Both the position numbers and the translations under genes were made by a program. A stretch of 38,544 bases of DNA, from IMG/VR virus record IMGVR_UViG_3300027896_000103, positions 1-38,544 of that record. The stretch is one strand, 5' to 3'. Shown in pieces: positions 30,140 through 38,544 of this stretch (position 1 is its first letter; each line of letters starts with the position of its first letter). The notes below the pieces were generated by a model. The model ran no database searches. It had not been told where the DNA came from and saw only the letters and a list, made by a program, of their open reading frames with translations. This DNA is from a virus.

Positions 30140-30364
30140 ATGCCGAAACTTGACGAATATTTGGTTGGTAAGACGGAACCGAAAAATGAGTATGCAAAAC
30201 ATATTATCGCTTCAATGAAAATATTTTTAGCGGAACGAGAACAGGTTGAAAAAGAATTACAAACCGGCCGCAACGTAGTTAACATGTTAATGACTAAAAA
30301 GATTCAACTTGAAGCGATACTTTCACAGTATCAAAAAGATTTGGAGGTATTTGATCATGAATGA
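30140..30364 (+). CDS. Small coiled-coil protein
   Basis: A 74-aa protein starting MPKLDEYLVGKTEPKNEYAK; residues about 25-70 are a strong coiled coil (FLAEREQVEKELQTGRNVVN). No family is recognised. An upstream in-frame ATG at 30089 lies in the preceding gene. It overlaps the next gene by 8 bp. Fibre chaperone is one possibility, by position only. Confidence 0.5.
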   Translation: MPKLDEYLVGKTEPKNEYAKHIIASMKIFLAEREQVEKELQTGRNVVNMLMTKKIQLEAILSQYQKDLEVFDHE

Positions 30365-30674
30365 AGAAACGAAGATCATATGTGAACAAATACTTCCGGC
30401 GCTGGGGCGCGTTGAAGGTAAACTTGATAGTGTAGTTGATCGAACTGAGCGGGTTGAAACTAAAGTTGATTTAGTTACAACGCAAATGTCTGAGCATTTA
30501 GGTTATCATGATGGATTATTGACTTCGCATACCGAACTTGTAAAAAAAGTAAGTGTTTTAGAAAGCGTCAATTATAAGGTTTGTTTGAAGTGGGGTATTA
30601 TTCTTGGCGGCGCATTAGTTGGTATTTTAGCGCATTTTCGGCTTGGATTATTTACCTTTTTGGATGGTATATGA
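30357..30674 (+). CDS. Coiled-coil protein with C-terminal membrane segment (XhlA-like)
   Basis: A 105-aa protein with ribosome site GGAGG. Residues about 15-70 are coiled coil (VEGKLDSVVDRTERVETKVD). Residues about 80-103 (WGIILGGALVGILAHFRLGL) are one membrane helix. This layout resembles XhlA-type holin-associated proteins. It overlaps the next, two-helix membrane gene by 4 bp, so the two may form a lysis pair. No endolysin is in the window, so the role stays open. Confidence 0.5.
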   Translation: MNEETKIICEQILPALGRVEGKLDSVVDRTERVETKVDLVTTQMSEHLGYHDGLLTSHTELVKKVSVLESVNYKVCLKWGIILGGALVGILAHFRLGLFTFLDGI

Positions 30675-30907
30675 ATACATCTTTTAAACGAATGATGTTA
30701 CAGCGACTATATTTGTTGCTGCAGACTGAGCGATTGTATCCCCTCATTGCAATGGTAATCGCATCAGTGGCATTATTCCTTAACCAAGGCGGTTGTACAT
30801 TTTTAGAATGGAGCGCATTTGTGGGTGGTAGTGTTCTCGTCGGATCTGGCGGGGCATTACTAAAAAAGAAATTTGTCGATACGGATTCGACTATCACAAA
30901 ACAGTGA
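30671..30907 (+). CDS. Small two-helix membrane protein (holin candidate)
   Basis: A 78-aa protein with a basic N-terminus, two hydrophobic helices (LYPLIAMVIASVALFL, AFVGGSVLVGSGGALL) and a charged C-terminus (KKKFVDTDSTITKQ). Size and topology fit a class II holin. The start is ATG at 30671 in an ATGA overlap; the longer frame from 30581 is rejected. No endolysin gene is adjacent. Confidence 0.5.
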   Translation: MNTSFKRMMLQRLYLLLQTERLYPLIAMVIASVALFLNQGGCTFLEWSAFVGGSVLVGSGGALLKKKFVDTDSTITKQ

Positions 30908-30916
30908 GGTGTTATT

Positions 30917-31336
30917 ATGGCAGGTTCCTTCTGTGATTATTTGGACACCATGTTGTTAGACGGCATGTTTGGTGCCGCGACAATTACGGTGCCGTCAACG
31001 ATGTATGTAGGATTAAGCACGAGCACTATTGCTCAAGCTGGAACGGGCATTACCGAACCGACGGATGCATCATATCTTCGCGTCGTAGTTACTAATACGA
31101 ATACGACTAATTGGGAAAATCGTATTGCCGGAAACATCAAGAAAAATAAATTGGCATTTACGTTCCCGACATTTACTACGGCTTCGGCTTTGGTAACTTA
31201 TTTTTTCCTCGCAGATGACACAATGTCAGGTGGTGGAAATATTCTGTTATACGGGCAGTTGACTAATCCGAAGACGATTGATGTTGGTGATACGGCGTCT
31301 TTCGCCATTCATGATCTAATTATCACCTTGAACTAA
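30917..31336 (+). CDS. Phage virion-associated protein of a common fibre-region family
   Basis: A 139-aa protein. MYVGLSTSTIAQAG, TEPTDASYLRVVVTNTNTTN, KKNKLAFTFPTFTTASALVT and GGGNILLYGQLTNPKTIDVG follow a pattern I know from many environmental phages (VGLSTS.P...EP.G..Y.RV.....NW). It always lies near tail fibre genes and is presumed structural. GAGGTG lies upstream of the ATG. Confidence 0.65.
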   Translation: MAGSFCDYLDTMLLDGMFGAATITVPSTMYVGLSTSTIAQAGTGITEPTDASYLRVVVTNTNTTNWENRIAGNIKKNKLAFTFPTFTTASALVTYFFLADDTMSGGGNILLYGQLTNPKTIDVGDTASFAIHDLIITLN

Positions 31337-31346
31337 AAGAACAATT

Positions 31347-31664
31347 ATGCAACGGTTCCCGCTAATGGCTTCTGGTCTAACAAACATAGGTGGATCTCTA
31401 TCTATGCGGAAGTCATTAGCGGGTGGTTTTATTTCACATGCTCATTCCCAAATAGGCGGTAGTTTATCGGTTGCCCGATCCTTAAGTGGTAAATCTGACT
31501 CCTGCACGGATGTAAATCCTGCGGAAATTGATACAAAATGTATTTTGATTTGTCCGAAACCATTATTAGTACGGCCAATTCAAAGTATGTTTTCAATGAA
31601 CGAATTGAAATTTAATGTTATACGATGTGGTGATCTTGCACCGCCCTATGTTGAGGTATTGTAA
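31347..31664 (+). CDS. Small repeat-bearing fibre-region protein
   Basis: A 105-aa protein with two copies of an imperfect repeat, IGGSLSMRKSLAGGF and IGGSLSVARSLSGKS, then a non-repetitive end. The repeat is of the same kind as the long arrays in the following fibre protein. The ribosome site is weak. Its last base is the first base of the fibre gene ATG. It may be an extra shaft or tip subunit, or a split-off piece of the fibre gene. Confidence 0.5.
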   Translation: MQRFPLMASGLTNIGGSLSMRKSLAGGFISHAHSQIGGSLSVARSLSGKSDSCTDVNPAEIDTKCILICPKPLLVRPIQSMFSMNELKFNVIRCGDLAPPYVEVL

Positions 31665-34600
31665 TGGCTAATGAAACCCTCCTAGACGTAAATCAGCTTT
31701 CGAATGTCCAAGGTATAAAATCCGCGTCTCCATTAACGATAGTGGTAAATCCGGTTAGTACCGATCCTATCATTATAACAAACGGAACCACGACTCGGAC
31801 CTATAGTGCTGTATCCGGTGGTGACGTACAATATGCTATTGGGACCACTCCGGCCGATACCATGATTAACTTAGCCGCTGCCATCAACGGTGATGCTTTA
31901 AGTGTTTGGAATGCTTATATTGATACCGGATTAACGGGAATAGCTACCACGGTAATTGTCCTCGAAGCTAAGACATCTAGTGGAACTACTGGTAATTTTG
32001 ATGAACCGAGTACTCCTACATTCAAAATGGATTTTTCTCAAACAGTAGATACTACAGTAACCCCCAATATTGGACCGGTGTTGGCGGTAGCGGGAACACC
32101 GGTTAAAATTCCCGATGGTACTTATCCTACTGGACCAACCGGCATACAAGGCAGTGCTTGGACTTTTAGCGGAGCACCGTATCTCTCAGTTACTAATGCC
32201 AATGGCGGGTCTATTTTTAATCCACCGGGTGATTTTTCAGTGGTAAGCGTGTTTCAAACCAATACAACTAATGCCGGTTATATTATTGCTGAAAAAGGTA
32301 GATGGGCCTATCAAACTCTAATGTCGTGGTATATGGGATGGTGGTATGGCAGTATAGTATTTGGAGTGTCGAACGACGGTACGGGTGGAGTACATAATAC
32401 ACAAGTGGCGTTATCAGGAGTAACGGCGGGTAATACATATGTCAGTGTATTAACATATCATTATATAGGCAGCGGCACATCAATTTTGACAGGTTATATT
32501 AATAATTTAACTCCTGTTAGCTCAACAACATCGGTAGGTCCGTGTTTTGCTAGTACTGATCTTTTTTATGTAGGTGGAGATATCGCGAATCCATTAAACG
32601 GTACTGTATATCATACTGCATATTATCCAGTCTGTTTAACTGCTGCGCAAATTGATAACATCGTACAACAATGGCAAGGAGTTATCTCTGCCCCTGCTAA
32701 GATTTATGGTACGTGGGCAACGCAAGCTCATTGTAAAATAGTAGATTATACAAGTGCATCGGATTATACCTCAAACACACTTATTGATTTACCCACTTCT
32801 GTACCTACTAATCCAAATAGTGGTATAGAGCGCACCGTTGCAGTACTTACGAATGGAGAACCACATTTAATCAGAAATAGCAATGAAACATATGTGTGGT
32901 TAACATCAGGAAATCATTGGGTGTTAGGAGAAGAACCGACAGGAATCAGTACAGCGGTATCAACAACACAAGGAATTTTAACGGAGCTTACAACCTCGTT
33001 ACGAGGAACAAGCGCGGCGGTATCAACAACATCAAGTAATTTACTAGCGAATCCTATATTAAAAGCAAATACTACAGCGGTGTCAACAATACAAGCCAAT
33101 ATTACTGCTGAATTAGTTTTGAAAGCAACGACAAATGCAATCTCGACGACACCAGCCGATCTTATCGCTGATCCGGTATTAATTTCCACTATAAACGGAA
33201 TTTCAACGACTCAAGGAACGATAGCGGGAACTACACGAAAACTCGAAGTGATTACCAATGCTCTTTCGATCATATCGACAAATATTACAGCCGAGCCGGT
33301 TCTACTTTCAACTGTAGACGGGATTTCAACTACACAAGGTACGCTTACTCAAATCACAACCTCGTTGCGCGGAACGTGTCCATCAATTTCTCAAACAACC
33401 GCCACTTGGCATGTTACTAGATTAACTATGGGTATGGCGTCTGTTTCGACTATGATAGGTGGATTAGTAACTCTTACAGTAACAGCGCGTTCAGTAAGTG
33501 ATGCGATATCAAGTTGTGATGGAGATCTAACAGTACCAGGCGATCTACATTCTAGTTCAATTTCGGTGTCTACTACGCAAGGTACCCTAACAGCAGAGCC
33601 GGTATTAAAATCAACAATACACTCCTTATCAACAATTACGGGTAATATTGTTAATAAAAATCTAGCCGGTGCGACGCATTCAAATACGACTACAGTCGGT
33701 TCAATTGATAGAAATAGCGGTGTTTTAGTTCAAAACGACGCTCCTATTATTTTTTCTTCAATAGTACCAGGCGGGATGACTGAAGATGGATTACATCGTT
33801 ATATATACATCGGAAATGGAGCTAATAATTCGGGACGCGGAATATGGGCATATGGTCGCAATACTATAACTGGACATCCAATCTATATAGGTAATTACGG
33901 GCCGCTACTGAAAAACGTATATTCATTGACAAACGATGTTCGAGGGCGGTTTATTTATGCTTGTGACGGACAACATATTTATATTTTCGAAATCAACGGC
34001 ATAGGCGGATTGACTTATTTAGCAAGTGTTACTTTATTCAGCGGTCAAATTCCGTATATTGTACAAACCGATAAAACAGGTGAATTTTTATACTGTATAA
34101 CCCACGGCAATGAATTTGTTTTTACGTTTAGACTAAATCCATCGACGGGATTTTTGACACTTGTTGATCTTGTCGCCACGGGAACATCCGCGATTACATG
34201 TACTCTTGACTGCACAAATCGTTTTCTATATATTGGCTGTACTGACGGAATCTGGGTTTATGCACGTAATTTGATAACCGGTATTTTGACGTTTGTAGAA
34301 ATAATAACACCAGCGGCACCTTTGTCGAGCCTCGTTTGCGATCAAGATTTCCATTTATTTGTGGCCGAAGATACAGTAATTGAAAAATATGATATTACAT
34401 TTGATACGGGTCATTTAACCTATGCTTCTGAAATTACAAGCGTTCCTCATGTATCTGTTTTGGGGATTGATACATATGGTCGATTCTTATATGCTTTATG
34501 CCCAAATACAATTGCACAATATAATACATCCACGTTTGCTAAAATTACACCGAATTTAGTTGTTGATTTAGTACCCAACGGCTGTTTGACGATTCAAAAT

Positions 34601-36031
34601 AGTTTATATATTGACGATAGTGTTAGTAATAAATTAGAGACTTGGCATATTGGCGGACGTATGACCGCCGGTTCTGCGGACGCGATCTCTTTAATAGCGG
34701 GAAATGTCGAAGCCAATCCTTTTATTGATGGCGCTGCCGCAAGTGTAACGACGGCAACCGGTAATGTTTGCCGTAATCCAAGGGCAGTTAAGGGTATAAG
34801 CAATGCTACGACTATAACCACGGGTGCTTTAAACGGGTTGCATCAAACCCTGCAAGCGGTAGTTACAGTGGTATCAGCGACGAACGGCGCGGTAGATGTT
34901 CCGAAGTTGTTGCAAAGTACCAGCGATAGTGTCTCAACTATTGCCGGAGATTTGATTTATCCGATTTCGTTAGATAGTACGTCAGCCAGTGTTTCGACCA
35001 CTAGTGGTAAATTAACGTGGGCTTTAGATTTACGCAGCGATGTTATTAGTATTTCGACCGCCGCCGGACAAATGACCGCCGAGGTTCCTATCAAGGGCGT
35101 AAGTACAGCTATTTCAACGATACACAGTGATCTATTAAAACCGTGTGAATTAGCAAGCGTGGTTGCAAGTGTATCAACTGCGGTCGGTGATATTCCTGTC
35201 AGTGATTATTGTAAAAGTACCGTTCCGGCTGTAAGTACCCTTGTCGGTACTCTTGCCGGATTACCGCGTGTATTAATTGGACAATCCGATGGCGTATCAG
35301 ATGTCATAGGTCGTCTATCCGCTGAATGTCCGATAGCAAGCGTTGTTCAATCAATAACAACGACAGAAAGCAATTTGTTAGCGCCATCAACCTTGAAGAC
35401 GCATGTAAACGTGATATCAACAACCACGGGTCGTTTACGATCAAAGGGTTCTTTAAAATCGGTATCGGCAACTATATCGTCAATATCTAATACACTTTTA
35501 CGTATATATCGTCCAATAAAAAGTACAATAGGATCTATTTCGACGGCGCGAACGACTTTTTATCAAAGGCCAATAGAAAGTATATGTGAAGCCGAGTCAT
35601 TCTCGTGGGCCGACATAACACTTGTTTTAAAACCTAAATCCGAAGTGTATACGGGTCGTATTGGCTTTGGCGAATATGTTTTGCCCTTACAACCCACATC
35701 TAAATTAGGGATTTGGCAATCTCCGGCGTCGGTTAATTTTACCGTCTACCGACAGTTTGTAACACGATTTAATGGATATTTATTTGATTCAGAACAATAT
35801 CCTGTTAACATATCGGAAGACGTTGTAGATTTTGTAATTCCAAATTTCTTAACTAAAATCGGATTACACTTAGACGACATTAACGGCCTTGTTGAATTTA
35901 CGCTAACGGCTGCAGATTTTGTTACCCTACCTCCAGATTTACGTGTAGTTTTCCCCTTCGAGATATATCGAACGACATTATCCGGCGAAAAATATTTACA
36001 TATTACAGGTTTGTTAACAGTGGAGGCATAA
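31664..36031 (+). CDS. Large tail fibre with LamG-like domain and lactonase-type propeller
   Basis: This 1455-aa protein is the largest in the window and probably the main receptor-binding protein. Order seen: an N-terminal beta domain (1-130); a LamG/concanavalin-like domain (about 145-345; SAWTFSGAPYLSV, FSVVSVFQT); a first array of about 20-residue repeats (about 428-680; units such as GISTTQGTLTQITTSLRGT); a beta-propeller (about 697-995) with lactonase/YncE-type blades (DVRGRFIYACDG, DKTGEFLYC, CTNRFLYIGC, TYGRFLYALC); a second repeat array (about 1003-1320; ASVSTTSGKLTWALDLRSD); and a C-terminal beta domain (about 1330-1455). The propeller interrupts the repeats as if inserted. The gene starts in the TAATG overlap. 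Confidence 0.8.
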   Translation: MANETLLDVNQLSNVQGIKSASPLTIVVNPVSTDPIIITNGTTTRTYSAVSGGDVQYAIGTTPADTMINLAAAINGDALSVWNAYIDTGLTGIATTVIVLEAKTSSGTTGNFDEPSTPTFKMDFSQTVDTTVTPNIGPVLAVAGTPVKIPDGTYPTGPTGIQGSAWTFSGAPYLSVTNANGGSIFNPPGDFSVVSVFQTNTTNAGYIIAEKGRWAYQTLMSWYMGWWYGSIVFGVSNDGTGGVHNTQVALSGVTAGNTYVSVLTYHYIGSGTSILTGYINNLTPVSSTTSVGPCFASTDLFYVGGDIANPLNGTVYHTAYYPVCLTAAQIDNIVQQWQGVISAPAKIYGTWATQAHCKIVDYTSASDYTSNTLIDLPTSVPTNPNSGIERTVAVLTNGEPHLIRNSNETYVWLTSGNHWVLGEEPTGISTAVSTTQGILTELTTSLRGTSAAVSTTSSNLLANPILKANTTAVSTIQANITAELVLKATTNAISTTPADLIADPVLISTINGISTTQGTIAGTTRKLEVITNALSIISTNITAEPVLLSTVDGISTTQGTLTQITTSLRGTCPSISQTTATWHVTRLTMGMASVSTMIGGLVTLTVTARSVSDAISSCDGDLTVPGDLHSSSISVSTTQGTLTAEPVLKSTIHSLSTITGNIVNKNLAGATHSNTTTVGSIDRNSGVLVQNDAPIIFSSIVPGGMTEDGLHRYIYIGNGANNSGRGIWAYGRNTITGHPIYIGNYGPLLKNVYSLTNDVRGRFIYACDGQHIYIFEINGIGGLTYLASVTLFSGQIPYIVQTDKTGEFLYCITHGNEFVFTFRLNPSTGFLTLVDLVATGTSAITCTLDCTNRFLYIGCTDGIWVYARNLITGILTFVEIITPAAPLSSLVCDQDFHLFVAEDTVIEKYDITFDTGHLTYASEITSVPHVSVLGIDTYGRFLYALCPNTIAQYNTSTFAKITPNLVVDLVPNGCLTIQNSLYIDDSVSNKLETWHIGGRMTAGSADAISLIAGNVEANPFIDGAAASVTTATGNVCRNPRAVKGISNATTITTGALNGLHQTLQAVVTVVSATNGAVDVPKLLQSTSDSVSTIAGDLIYPISLDSTSASVSTTSGKLTWALDLRSDVISISTAAGQMTAEVPIKGVSTAISTIHSDLLKPCELASVVASVSTAVGDIPVSDYCKSTVPAVSTLVGTLAGLPRVLIGQSDGVSDVIGRLSAECPIASVVQSITTTESNLLAPSTLKTHVNVISTTTGRLRSKGSLKSVSATISSISNTLLRIYRPIKSTIGSISTARTTFYQRPIESICEAESFSWADITLVLKPKSEVYTGRIGFGEYVLPLQPTSKLGIWQSPASVNFTVYRQFVTRFNGYLFDSEQYPVNISEDVVDFVIPNFLTKIGLHLDDINGLVEFTLTAADFVTLPPDLRVVFPFEIYRTTLSGEKYLHITGLLTVEA

Positions 36032-36346
36032 ATGAACCGTCAAATAATTTACAATTTGGTTGAAAATGATACGGCTCCACAGATGCCTGTACGTTTTGTA
36101 GGACTGGATTTGCATACATATACCTCTATTACCCTACATATAAAATACAGCAACGGCACCAGAGCCTCTAGGATGCTTTCGGTTCATCCGACTGACCCAG
36201 AACTAGGACTTGTAACTTGGATAGCAGGAGACTTAAAGCGTGGCCGCCATACTATCGAATTTGAGTTGATAACCTCTGACGACAAGAAATCGACGTATCC
36301 AAAGAAATATCCAATTATTTTAGATGTACGCGGAGACATCGCATGA
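36032..36346 (+). CDS. BppU-like fibre N-domain protein
   Basis: A 104-aa protein. VENDTAPQMPVRFVGLDLHT, then ITLHIKYSNGTRASR and LVTWIAGDLKRGRHTIEFEL, follow the immunoglobulin-like N-domain of upper-baseplate/fibre proteins (ND.AP.L.F.....DL.G.......G..W..GDL..G.Y..E). Stand-alone versions occur next to fibre genes. GGAGG lies 5 nt before the ATG, which directly follows the fibre stop. Confidence 0.65.
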   Translation: MNRQIIYNLVENDTAPQMPVRFVGLDLHTYTSITLHIKYSNGTRASRMLSVHPTDPELGLVTWIAGDLKRGRHTIEFELITSDDKKSTYPKKYPIILDVRGDIA

Positions 36347-37899
36347 GCGCGATACTTTACATTGGCGGCTCATCCGTCTATCGATATAAAAATAATATTT
36401 TTACGAAAATATTTGATGATAGTGACGATGATGGAACTACGTATGATATTTTGCCGTTTGCTGAAAACAACGTGTGGGCCGTTGGTGATTACTGGATTAC
36501 AGAAGGCGGATTCTCTGAGCCGTATTCGAGAGTTATACATTATAATGGAACGACCTGGAGTGAAAATTCAACCCTTTCTAATCTTTTACTTTCACAACTT
36601 AGAGTAATTAACGGAATCTCCGATAGCGACTTTTGGATAGGTAACTATCACAACATCGGTGATGATCGCGATACCATGTATCATTGGAATGGTACAACAT
36701 TTACTGAATTTGAAATACCGCTTCTAAATTTAATTGATTATAAAAATCGTGGATGGATTACTGGTTTGTTGTTGTTATCACCAACTTCAGGATATGCGTG
36801 CGGTCAAGTTACAACTTTAGCCGGTGATATTTCCGTAGGAACATTGTTTGGGTGGAAAGGAAGCGCCTGGGCTAGTATAACGAATACAATTATTAATTGT
36901 GGCATAAACGGAATTTGCGGTACCGATTCGACTCATATTTGGTTGTGTGGTCAAAATCCTGCTGATGTAAATATGGGTCTTATTATCAAATATAACGGCA
37001 CAAACTTTATTACCGTTTTAGAAACCGATGTTGAAATATCACAATATGTTCCTAAACTCAACACAATGTTCGCAATTAGTGCTACTGATATCTGGGCGGC
37101 CGGTCCGTATATTGAAGATTATACATCAAGTCAAATCTGGCATGGGGATGGTAGCACATTTGTGTCAATGTTTTCGTTTTTACCTGTTGATGTTCAGCAT
37201 ATTGAAATTTCAAGTATTTGGGGATCATCCACAAACAATGTATATTTTTCTGGTTACAACGACACACATCGTTATTTATTGCGTTGGAACGGCACTACAA
37301 TCTCTATAGTTTGGTCAGAAACCATTGATTCGGCATATTTTTATGGAATGAAAGGGTTAGCATCAAGTGGGCAATTAATTAATTTAGGAATTAGTCATGT
37401 AAATTCCAAATCCACAAAATACGGAACGTTGCAGTGTGCTCGTTCATTAATAAATCAATGCTCTGCGCGTTCTTATATCCAAGGAACACTTTCTCTACGC
37501 GCTCGTCACGTCGAATATTCAAATGAACTTGTGATTGATTGTATGCCTGAAGAGTTAATTATTGAAGAAGCAATAGGAAGTGCGGTTTCAAATTTTGCTA
37601 ATATTGTTTATCCAGAATCCCAAAATATTAAAAGTGATCCCATAGAGGATGACCCTCTTCAAAACGCCTATCAAATAACACTGCCCGCCAATAGTATTTT
37701 TCCAAATTCTATTACGTGGTGGGATTCGATTACTCAAAACAAACTAATAGAAACGGATATCATTTGGAAAGGAGCGTTTTTCAATAAGATTATAAAAAAG
37801 ATTTATTCGAACGGTATGGTTCAAACAATCATTACTGATTTGTTTGATTATACAAATGGTACTGTATTTAACCCTAAAATTATAAGGACAATCACATGA
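36343..37899 (+). CDS. Kelch-like propeller fibre protein
   Basis: A 518-aa protein. Residues about 1-350 hold at least six blade-like repeats of the type [V/I]WAVG...I..YNGT.W (NNVWAVGDYWI, RVIHYNGTTWSE, SDFWIGNY, YHWNGTTFTEF, IWLCGQNP, DIWAAGPY, YLLRWNGTT), as in Kelch/galactose-oxidase-like propellers. Residues about 360-400 contain a degenerate GTL..ARSL repeat like those in the upstream fibre. The C-terminus (about 405-518) is a separate domain. It is probably a second adhesin or fibre tip. It overlaps neighbours by 4 bp. Confidence 0.65.
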   Translation: MSAILYIGGSSVYRYKNNIFTKIFDDSDDDGTTYDILPFAENNVWAVGDYWITEGGFSEPYSRVIHYNGTTWSENSTLSNLLLSQLRVINGISDSDFWIGNYHNIGDDRDTMYHWNGTTFTEFEIPLLNLIDYKNRGWITGLLLLSPTSGYACGQVTTLAGDISVGTLFGWKGSAWASITNTIINCGINGICGTDSTHIWLCGQNPADVNMGLIIKYNGTNFITVLETDVEISQYVPKLNTMFAISATDIWAAGPYIEDYTSSQIWHGDGSTFVSMFSFLPVDVQHIEISSIWGSSTNNVYFSGYNDTHRYLLRWNGTTISIVWSETIDSAYFYGMKGLASSGQLINLGISHVNSKSTKYGTLQCARSLINQCSARSYIQGTLSLRARHVEYSNELVIDCMPEELIIEEAIGSAVSNFANIVYPESQNIKSDPIEDDPLQNAYQITLPANSIFPNSITWWDSITQNKLIETDIIWKGAFFNKIIKKIYSNGMVQTIITDLFDYTNGTVFNPKIIRTIT

Positions 37900-38544
37900 T
37901 TTATTCTCCGGCAGAAGTTTTATATGATGAAGATGGTAATCCAATCGGTGTTGATGGAAATCCTATTAAAATTGATCCTACTGGAACAACGACACAACCC
38001 GTAAGCGCAACCGCCCTCCCCCTTCCAGATGGAGCGGCAACGGCGGTTAAACAGCCCGCCCTCGGTACGGCTGGGTCACCGTCGTCCGACGTAATAACTG
38101 TACAGGGGGATGCCAGCGGTACCCCTATTCCGATTTCGGGGACGGTTACTTTAGCAACTGGATCGCTTGAAATTGGAGCGGTTGATCAGGGAACGGGTGG
38201 TAGTTCGGCTTGGTTAGTAGATGGTTCAGCAGTAACGCAACCTGTTAGTGCAACGGCGTTGCCCCTTCCGAGCGGTGCATCTACGGCCGCAAAACAGCCC
38301 GCCCTTGGTACTGCAGGATCACCATCATCCGACGTAATAACGGTACAAGGCTCGGCCAGTATGACCGCGTTGAAGGTTGACGGTTCCGGTGTAACACAAC
38401 CTGTATCGGGTTCCGTTAGTGTAAGCAATTTCCCCGCAACACAACCAGTTAGTGCTACCGCATTACCGTTACCGGCGGGCGCCGCAACATCTGCGAATCA
38501 AACAACGCTCGGCAGTCAAACCACAAAAATAAATGACGGTACAA
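37896..38544 (+). CDS. Repeat-rich structural protein, partial at right edge
   Basis: The frame is open to the window end (216 codons seen). After MIYSPAEVLYDEDGNPIGVD it consists of repeats of TQPVSATALPLP, GAATAVKQPALGTAGSPSSD and VITVQG, with VSNFPATQPVS near the end. This module is widespread in virion proteins of uncultured phages and probably forms a beta-structured fibre or baseplate appendage. The ATG overlaps the previous stop by 4 bp (ATGA). Confidence 0.75.
   Translation, partial: MIYSPAEVLYDEDGNPIGVDGNPIKIDPTGTTTQPVSATALPLPDGAATAVKQPALGTAGSPSSDVITVQGDASGTPIPISGTVTLATGSLEIGAVDQGTGGSSAWLVDGSAVTQPVSATALPLPSGASTAAKQPALGTAGSPSSDVITVQGSASMTALKVDGSGVTQPVSGSVSVSNFPATQPVSATALPLPAGAATSANQTTLGSQTTKINDGT

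Noticed and set aside
30357-30907. Firm call of a holin pair
   Set aside because: Topology fits, but no endolysin is nearby and sequence similarity is weak, so only a candidate label is given.
1-38544. tRNA genes, integrase or repressor
   Set aside because: None seen on either strand; tRNA links come only from protein domains.

Overview
The window is a 38.5-kb stretch of a double-stranded DNA tailed phage (Caudoviricetes) with a contractile tail, i.e. myovirus-like. The evidence is a complete and ordered set of terminase, portal, MuF, protease, scaffold, capsid, connector, sheath, tube, tape-measure, baseplate and fibre genes. The DNA is AT-rich. Genes use ATG (a few GTG/TTG) with AGGAG-type ribosome sites, TTGACA/TATAAT-type promoters, and DnaA boxes that match the Escherichia coli consensus exactly. 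The host is therefore a bacterium with ordinary sigma-70 and DnaA, but cannot be named. No integrase, repressor, tRNA, rRNA or CRISPR array was seen. The window is cut from a larger genome: both edges fall inside repeat-rich genes.

Left arm, transcribed leftward (1-3720): a heptad-repeat protein (partial), a primase-polymerase/helicase fusion, a DUF7666-like protein, and a 139-aa protein that duplicates the C-terminal domain of the primase. Each has its own TTGACA-N18-TATAAT-like promoter, and two stop codons lie inside the next promoter's -35 box. Next comes a gene-free region (3720-4785) that looks like a replication origin: 42-bp iterons, three pairs of perfect DnaA boxes on a 72-bp repeat, AT-rich 9-mers and GAGTAGCGAT repeats.

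Right arm, transcribed rightward (4785-38544). It starts with a probable small terminase, small zinc-ribbon and unknown proteins linked by overlapping starts and stops, a GIY-YIG homing endonuclease behind a promoter/hairpin arrangement like that of I-TevI, a seryl-tRNA synthetase N-domain-like mini-protein, and the large terminase. A recombination scar (9760-10310) holds a tailspike-like fragment abutting a P63C-domain fragment on the other strand. The head module follows (portal, MuF, second GIY-YIG endonuclease, Cys-rich protein, GatB/YqeY-domain protein, secreted protein, XkdF-like protease, scaffold, decoration protein, capsid). Then come connectors, sheath, tube, chaperones, tape measure, Dit-like/plug/hub/spike/wedge baseplate proteins, holin-like membrane proteins, and a receptor-binding region with a 1455-residue fibre that holds a lactonase-type propeller inside a repeat array.

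A promoter motif of about 40 bp (ATTTTTCTTG-N20-TAGGYTA) occurs three times, before the small terminase, the portal and the protease/capsid genes, and probably defines the structural-gene regulon. The most unusual content is the pair of orphan tRNA-binding-type domains (SerRS N-domain-like and GatB/YqeY-like), each lying just downstream of a GIY-YIG endonuclease gene.
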